DNA from: DASULK01 sp036381835
Lineage (GTDB): Bacteria > Actinomycetota > Actinomycetes > Mycobacteriales > Micromonosporaceae
Direction: 5' to 3'
DNA length: 6,959 nucleotides
NCBI GenBank assembly: GCA_036381835.1
Contig: DASVCA010000105.1
Location: 1-6,959, forward strand
The position numbers and the translations under genes were made by a program. The notes under the pieces were generated by a model that had not been told where the DNA came from, ran no database searches, and saw nothing but the letters and a program-made list of their open reading frames with translations. Shown here in pieces: positions 5,111-6,959 of this stretch. Numbering within the stretch: position 1 is the first letter of the stretch; every line of letters begins with the position of its first letter.

Positions 5111-5170
5111 TCCGCAGGTCAGAGCAGGTGCCCGGACGTTTCCGCAGGTCGCGGAAGGTGCCCGGCATTC
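5111..5170 (+). repeat. Two tandem 30-bp repeats abutting the tRNA core
   Basis: Units 5111-5140 and 5141-5170 match at 22 of 30 positions, with TCCGCAGGTC and AGGTGCCCGG conserved at the same places. A third CCGCAGG lies at 5224-5230 on the other side of the core. They directly follow the TACTAA repeats and end at the anticodon arm. Probably recombination-protein binding sites. Confidence 0.65.
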
Positions 5171-5216
5171 GTTCACACCGAAGAGGTCACTGGTTCGATC
5201 CCAGTATCGCCCACCA
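5168..5216 (+). tRNA. tRNA-Val(CAC) 3' half only; integration core (attP or attR)
   Basis: The sequence holds the anticodon arm (loop TTCACAC at 5172-5178, anticodon CAC at 5174-5176, stem TTCG/CGAA), a 5-nt variable region, and a perfect T arm (ACTGG 5189-5193, loop TTCGATC, CCAGT 5201-5205). The acceptor 3' strand ATCGCCC, discriminator A and encoded CCA (5214-5216) follow. The D arm and acceptor 5' strand are absent: 30-bp repeats stand where they should be, and the base at 5167 mismatches G5183 in the anticodon stem. It is therefore not a working tRNA but the identity segment that restores a host tRNA-Val gene on integration. Crossover probably occurs at the anticodon loop, as in related elements. 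Confidence 0.88.
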
Positions 5217-5231
5217 TGAATACCCGCAGGA

Positions 5232-5267
5232 AAAGGGCCGGTTGGAGTGATCTCCAACCGGCCCTTT
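5232..5267. terminator. Rho-independent terminator hairpin
   Basis: A perfect 16-bp stem (5232-5247 with 5252-5267) with a 4-nt loop, opening AAAGGG and closing CCCTTT. It is nearly symmetric, so it could stop rightward transcription from int/tRNA and leftward transcription from the gene ending at 5313. It lies 15 bases after the tRNA CCA, typical of a native tRNA terminator. Confidence 0.85.
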
Positions 5268-5296
5268 CGTGATCTCTAGCGGAGATCATGAGTCAC

Positions 5297-5307
5297 CTGT
5301 GTGTCAC
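5297..5307 (+). promoter_or_regulatory. Putative integrase arm-type site, right (P') arm
   Basis: CTGTGTGTCAC is identical and in the same orientation as 5043-5053; GAGTCAC just before it (5290-5296) resembles a second partial copy. It lies between the terminator and the stop of the leftward gene. Confidence 0.45.
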
Positions 5308-5312
5308 GGCCA

Positions 5313-5738
5313 TCAGCCGTCGCTCTCAGGCTCCTCGGCCTTGCGCGCCCGGTAGCCGATAGCGAAGCCCTCCACCATCGCGTCATCCACCTTGGACGCC
5401 AGCTCGGCGGCGAGCTGGTCACGCAGGTGCGCCTCCATCAGCCGACGACGCTCGGCGGCATCCACCGCGGGCTCGACCAGCGCCAGCCGCTCTCCACGGC
5501 GGGCGGGCGACCTGCGCACCGACCCGCCGTTGCCCCACAGCGCCGGGTCGACGTCCACCCGCCCGGACATTCGCTCGTCCAGCCGCTGCTCAAGACGGTC
5601 GAGCCGGCGGGCGACGTGCAGGGCGAGTTGAGCGAGGAGCGTGCCAGCGAGGGCGGTGCCGGAGATCGCCATGACCGTCAGGTAGGTGCCGGCGGTGCTG
5701 CTGAGGCGAGCGTCGGACGTGTTGCGCTGGTTGTGCAT
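5313..5738 (-). CDS. Small membrane protein with coiled coil, function unknown
   Basis: 141 aa. A short polar N-terminus is followed by one hydrophobic segment (about 17-40, TYLTVMAISGTALAGTLLAQ) and then a charged heptad-like stretch (RRLDRLEQRLDERM, 44-57). Next come a Gly/Arg/Pro-rich middle and an amphipathic C-terminal helix (AERRRLMEAHLRDQLAAELA). Third codon positions are overwhelmingly G or C in this frame, so the plus-strand open frame over it is a shadow. GGGAGG lies about 12 bases before the ATG, rather far. Its size and layout recall membrane-anchored accessory proteins near phage lysis or conjugation genes, but no family is recognised. It ends beside the right attachment arm. Confidence 0.75.
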   Translation of the reverse strand: MHNQRNTSDARLSSTAGTYLTVMAISGTALAGTLLAQLALHVARRLDRLEQRLDERMSGRVDVDPALWGNGGSVRRSPARRGERLALVEPAVDAAERRRLMEAHLRDQLAAELASKVDDAMVEGFAIGYRARKAEEPESDG

Positions 5739-6092
5739 GGGGCGACGGTCCTCCCGTGAGGGGTATACGGGTGTCCCGGCGACGGCTAGCCCCCGTCGTC
5801 AGTGACGATAGCGAGGCACACGGTAGCCGGACAGGACACGCGAGGGGATCGGGCGCGATGGCGACTATCGCCGTCCGGCAGTCGGATACCGAAGATCCTT
5901 AACGCAGGCTTAAGCGGCCGATCGGATGATGGGTTAGTCCGCACCCCGACATCCACCCCCAGCCGCCAATGGTCATAATGCACGAACCGCCGCCGGCCCT
6001 GGGTGGGGCTAGCACCCTCGGCCGGCGGCGGCCCCAACCCCCACCCCGAAAGGCGGGGGAGTCCCCCACAACGGTTGAATCGCCCCAGACCG
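5739..6092. other. Gene-poor gap with several inverted repeats
   Basis: I see no convincing gene here. It holds a likely -10 box TATACC for the leftward gene (minus strand, 5768-5763) and the palindrome CGTCAGTGACG (5797-5807). CTTAA/TTAAG (5898-5902, 5910-5914) forms a small AT-rich spot. Two hairpins lie near the gntR end. It could hold a transfer or replication locus, but nothing proves it. Confidence 0.4.
5987..6031 (-). terminator. Large hairpin downstream of gntR
   Basis: A perfect 12-bp stem (5987-5998 with 6020-6031) with an inner 5-bp stem (GGGTG 6001-6005, CACCC 6013-6017). A smaller GGGGG-AGT-CCCCC hairpin (6055-6067) precedes it in the leftward direction, 25 bp past the gntR stop. 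Probably a tandem terminator for gntR. Confidence 0.5.
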
Positions 6093-6317
6093 CTACTCCG
6101 CAGCTCCGGTCACATAGACGGCTTCGCCGGGCTGGCCCCTGACGAGCCCTTCGGCTTTCAGGATCAGCATCGCGCCGCGAATGCTGCCGTAGCTGACCCC
6201 GAATTCCTCTTCGAGCTGCTTCGTGGACGGCAGCCGGTCGCCGGGCTTGAGTTGGCCGGTTCGGATGCGTTCTCGGATGGCGTCTGCCACCCTCTGATAC
6301 TTCGGTGCGCTGGTCAT
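6093..6317 (-). CDS. Minimal GntR-family regulator (DNA-binding domain only)
   Basis: 74 aa consisting almost only of the GntR winged helix: YQRVADAIRERIRTGQLKPG (7-26), GDRLPSTKQLEEEFGVSYGS (27-45, HTH) and ILKAEGLVRGQPGEAVYV (52-69, wing). No effector-binding domain follows, unlike full GntR proteins of about 240 aa. The start at ATG 6315-6317 has GAGGAG 7 bases upstream; an in-frame ATG at 6371 would add 18 residues but lacks such a site. Such stand-alone GntR domains are frequent in actinomycete plasmids and integrative-conjugative elements, where KorA-type members repress transfer genes. It diverges from the small genes at 6502, so it probably controls that promoter and its own. The fold is sure; the regulatory target is inferred. 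Confidence 0.88.
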   Translation of the reverse strand: MTSAPKYQRVADAIRERIRTGQLKPGDRLPSTKQLEEEFGVSYGSIRGAMLILKAEGLVRGQPGEAVYVTGAAE

Positions 6318-6325
6318 AAGGATCT

Positions 6326-6440
6326 CCTCGGGTCGCACCGTAAGTAGATCATCCATTCTGTCGCCCATCAACCATGCCGACTCACTAGACCTAATCTACT
6401 ATGTCGATGTAGCCTGATCGGTGTTCCCTCGGGTCGCACC
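6326..6440. promoter_or_regulatory. Divergent gntR control region with paired repeats
   Basis: CCTCGGGTCGCACC occurs exactly at 6326-6339 and again at 6427-6440 in the same orientation. Between them AGTAGAT (6343-6349) and ATCTACT (6394-6400) form an inverted pair, likely GntR half-sites. A TACTAT -10 candidate (6397-6402) overlaps the second half-site and would drive the rightward genes. The gntR ribosome binding site overlaps the first 14-mer. Confidence 0.5.
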
Positions 6441-6447
6441 AGGGAAC
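6423..6447 (+). repeat. Inverted repeat GTTCCCT/AGGGAAC in the rightward leader
   Basis: Seven-bp arms (6423-6429, 6441-6447) around 11 bp, enclosing most of the second 14-mer. It could be an operator or an RNA hairpin. Confidence 0.4.
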
Positions 6448-6473
6448 CCGGGGCGGGCCACGGCCCGTCCCGG
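6448..6473 (+). promoter_or_regulatory. Strong leader hairpin before the small-gene pair
   Basis: Arms 6448-6459 and 6462-6473 pair at 12 positions with one G-U pair and a very short loop; the innermost pair probably opens. It ends 28 bases before the ATG at 6502. Possible attenuator or transcript stabiliser. Confidence 0.45.
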
Positions 6474-6501
6474 TCTCCCTAGCCCTCCCGAGGAGCCTGT
6501 G

Positions 6502-6690
6502 ATGGTCGACAGGACCAGCAGCGCAACCCCCGTCCAGCTCACACCCGGCTGCCGCCGCATCCCGGACGGGCACATCGTCCCGAACCCCCGACCCGCCCCG
6601 GCCGAGCCGGACCGCCGGCTGCACTACACGATCATCGCCTGCGTGATCGTCGTCCTGGCCGTCATCACCGCCGCCCCGCTGCTGCGATGA
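6502..6690 (+). CDS. Small single-pass membrane protein (62 aa), function unknown
   Basis: Not recognised. The start is ATG 6502, with GAGGAG 6 bases upstream; an open frame from 6421 lacks a site and covers the leader hairpin. Residues 1-40 are polar and Pro-rich and probably cytoplasmic. Residues 42-60 (YTIIACVIVVLAVITAAPLL) form one transmembrane helix at the very C-terminus, making it a tail-anchored type. The stop overlaps the next ATG (6687-6690), so the pair is translationally coupled. Small membrane proteins of this kind are common next to GntR regulators in actinomycete conjugative elements, where some (Spd) aid plasmid spread; that role is a guess here. Confidence 0.7.
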   Translation: MVDRTSSATPVQLTPGCRRIPDGHIVPNPRPAPAEPDRRLHYTIIACVIVVLAVITAAPLLR

Positions 6691-6869
6691 GCCGCATCGA
6701 GGAGCGCGTCGACACGCCGTTCGTGCTCGCCGTCGCCCACCAGGTGCTCGACCACCACGACCGGGGCGGCACCTGCCAGTGCTGCACGCCGGACGGCTGC
6801 CGGCAGACCGAGTGGGCGCGCGACCAGATCGCCGACCACCGCGCCCGCCGTGCGGCGGGCGTCCGGTGA
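6687..6869 (+). CDS. Cys/His-rich 60-aa micro-protein
   Basis: Not assigned to a named family. The product opens MSRIEERVDTPFVLAVAHQV and has a cluster His18, His23, His24, Cys30, Cys32, Cys33, Cys38 (core CQCCTPDGCRQ), then Trp43 and His51. The spacing suggests a small zinc-binding or redox site, though it fits no standard finger. Its ATG overlaps the stop of the membrane protein by 4 bp, so the two are made together. It ends just before a strong hairpin. Similar short Cys-rich proteins occur in actinomycete mobile elements. Confidence 0.7.
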   Translation: MSRIEERVDTPFVLAVAHQVLDHHDRGGTCQCCTPDGCRQTEWARDQIADHRARRAAGVR

Positions 6870-6883
6870 CCCAAGAGATCGGC

Positions 6884-6920
6884 GGCCCCGGACGCGGAGA
6901 TCGCAGCTCCGGCCGGGGCC
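6884..6920 (+). terminator. Hairpin after the small-gene pair
   Basis: GGCCCCGG (6884-6891) pairs with CCGGGGCC (6913-6920), with an inner stem CGGAG/CTCCG (6895-6899, 6907-6911). No long U-run follows (TTGATC). It lies between two rightward genes, so it is a partial terminator or an RNA processing structure. Confidence 0.5.
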
Positions 6921-6946
6921 TTGATCAGACGCTGGAGGTCTGACCC

Positions 6947-6959
6947 ATGCACCAGTCTC
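6947..6959 (+). CDS. Partial CDS, first four codons
   Basis: ATG 6947 is preceded by GGAGG (6934-6938) at 8-base spacing and opens M-H-Q-S before the window ends. It is probably the next gene of the rightward operon; function unknown. Confidence 0.5.

Noticed and set aside
5081..5170. CRISPR array
   Set aside because: Repeats are short, tandem without spacers, and imperfect; position next to int and tRNA fits recombination sites.
5168..5216. Complete tRNA-Val gene
   Set aside because: D arm and acceptor 5' strand are missing, so it cannot fold as a full tRNA; treated as the attachment core.
5301..5759. 152-codon plus-strand open frame
   Set aside because: Overlaps the minus-strand membrane protein, which has far better third-position GC and a coherent transmembrane/coiled-coil layout.
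5786..6037. 83-codon minus-strand open frame with a TTA codon
   Set aside because: Mixed third-position use, no ribosome binding site and it runs through the 5987-6031 hairpin; not convincing as a gene.

Overview
The window is very GC-rich, uses GC-ending codons almost throughout, and has GTG as well as ATG starts. It also shows promoters that abut start codons, as in leaderless transcription. Together these point to an actinomycete chromosome or actinophage; genus cannot be fixed from the sequence. The content is the control and integration region of a temperate phage or integrative element. It is centred on a divergent immunity switch near 3150-3250 and an attachment site built on the 3' half of a tRNA-Val(CAC) gene at 5168-5216.

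Left part (1-3149, minus strand). Reading leftward from the switch there is a small Cro-like HTH protein, an excisionase-type HTH protein and a two-domain BRO-N/KilAC antirepressor, all nearly touching or overlapping. Two strong hairpins follow (1645-1726). Then comes a tightly coupled early operon in which every gene overlaps the next by 4 bp (ATGA or GTGA): four small proteins of unknown function, a HAD-fold phosphatase-like protein, and a further gene that runs off the window edge.

Centre (3150-5310, plus strand). A Cro/CI-type repressor is followed after one base by a tyrosine integrase with all catalytic residues visible. The repressor may be made in two forms: two copies of one 23-bp promoter/operator element lie in frame 196 bp apart, each ending just before a start codon. 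Downstream of int come three 10-bp repeats, two 30-bp repeats, the tRNA-Val 3' half, and a textbook terminator hairpin. An 11-bp putative integrase arm site lies on both sides of the core, which suggests an intact attP or a junction between two related elements.

Right part (5313-6959). There is a minus-strand membrane/coiled-coil protein, a hairpin-rich gap of about 350 bp, and a minimal GntR-type regulator. Divergent from the regulator are a small membrane protein and a Cys/His-rich micro-protein, overlapping by ATGA, and then the first codons of another gene. This half resembles the accessory end of an actinomycete integrative-conjugative element more than a phage immunity region. The tRNA fragment could therefore be a junction between tandem elements; the alternative is a single element with an intact attP.

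Inferred working: Cro-like protein and CI-like repressor compete at shared TGTCC/TAC sites to choose between the leftward (excision, antirepressor, early genes) and rightward (repressor, int) transcripts. Integrase inserts the element in tRNA-Val, and the HTH protein at 2651-2851 probably directs excision.
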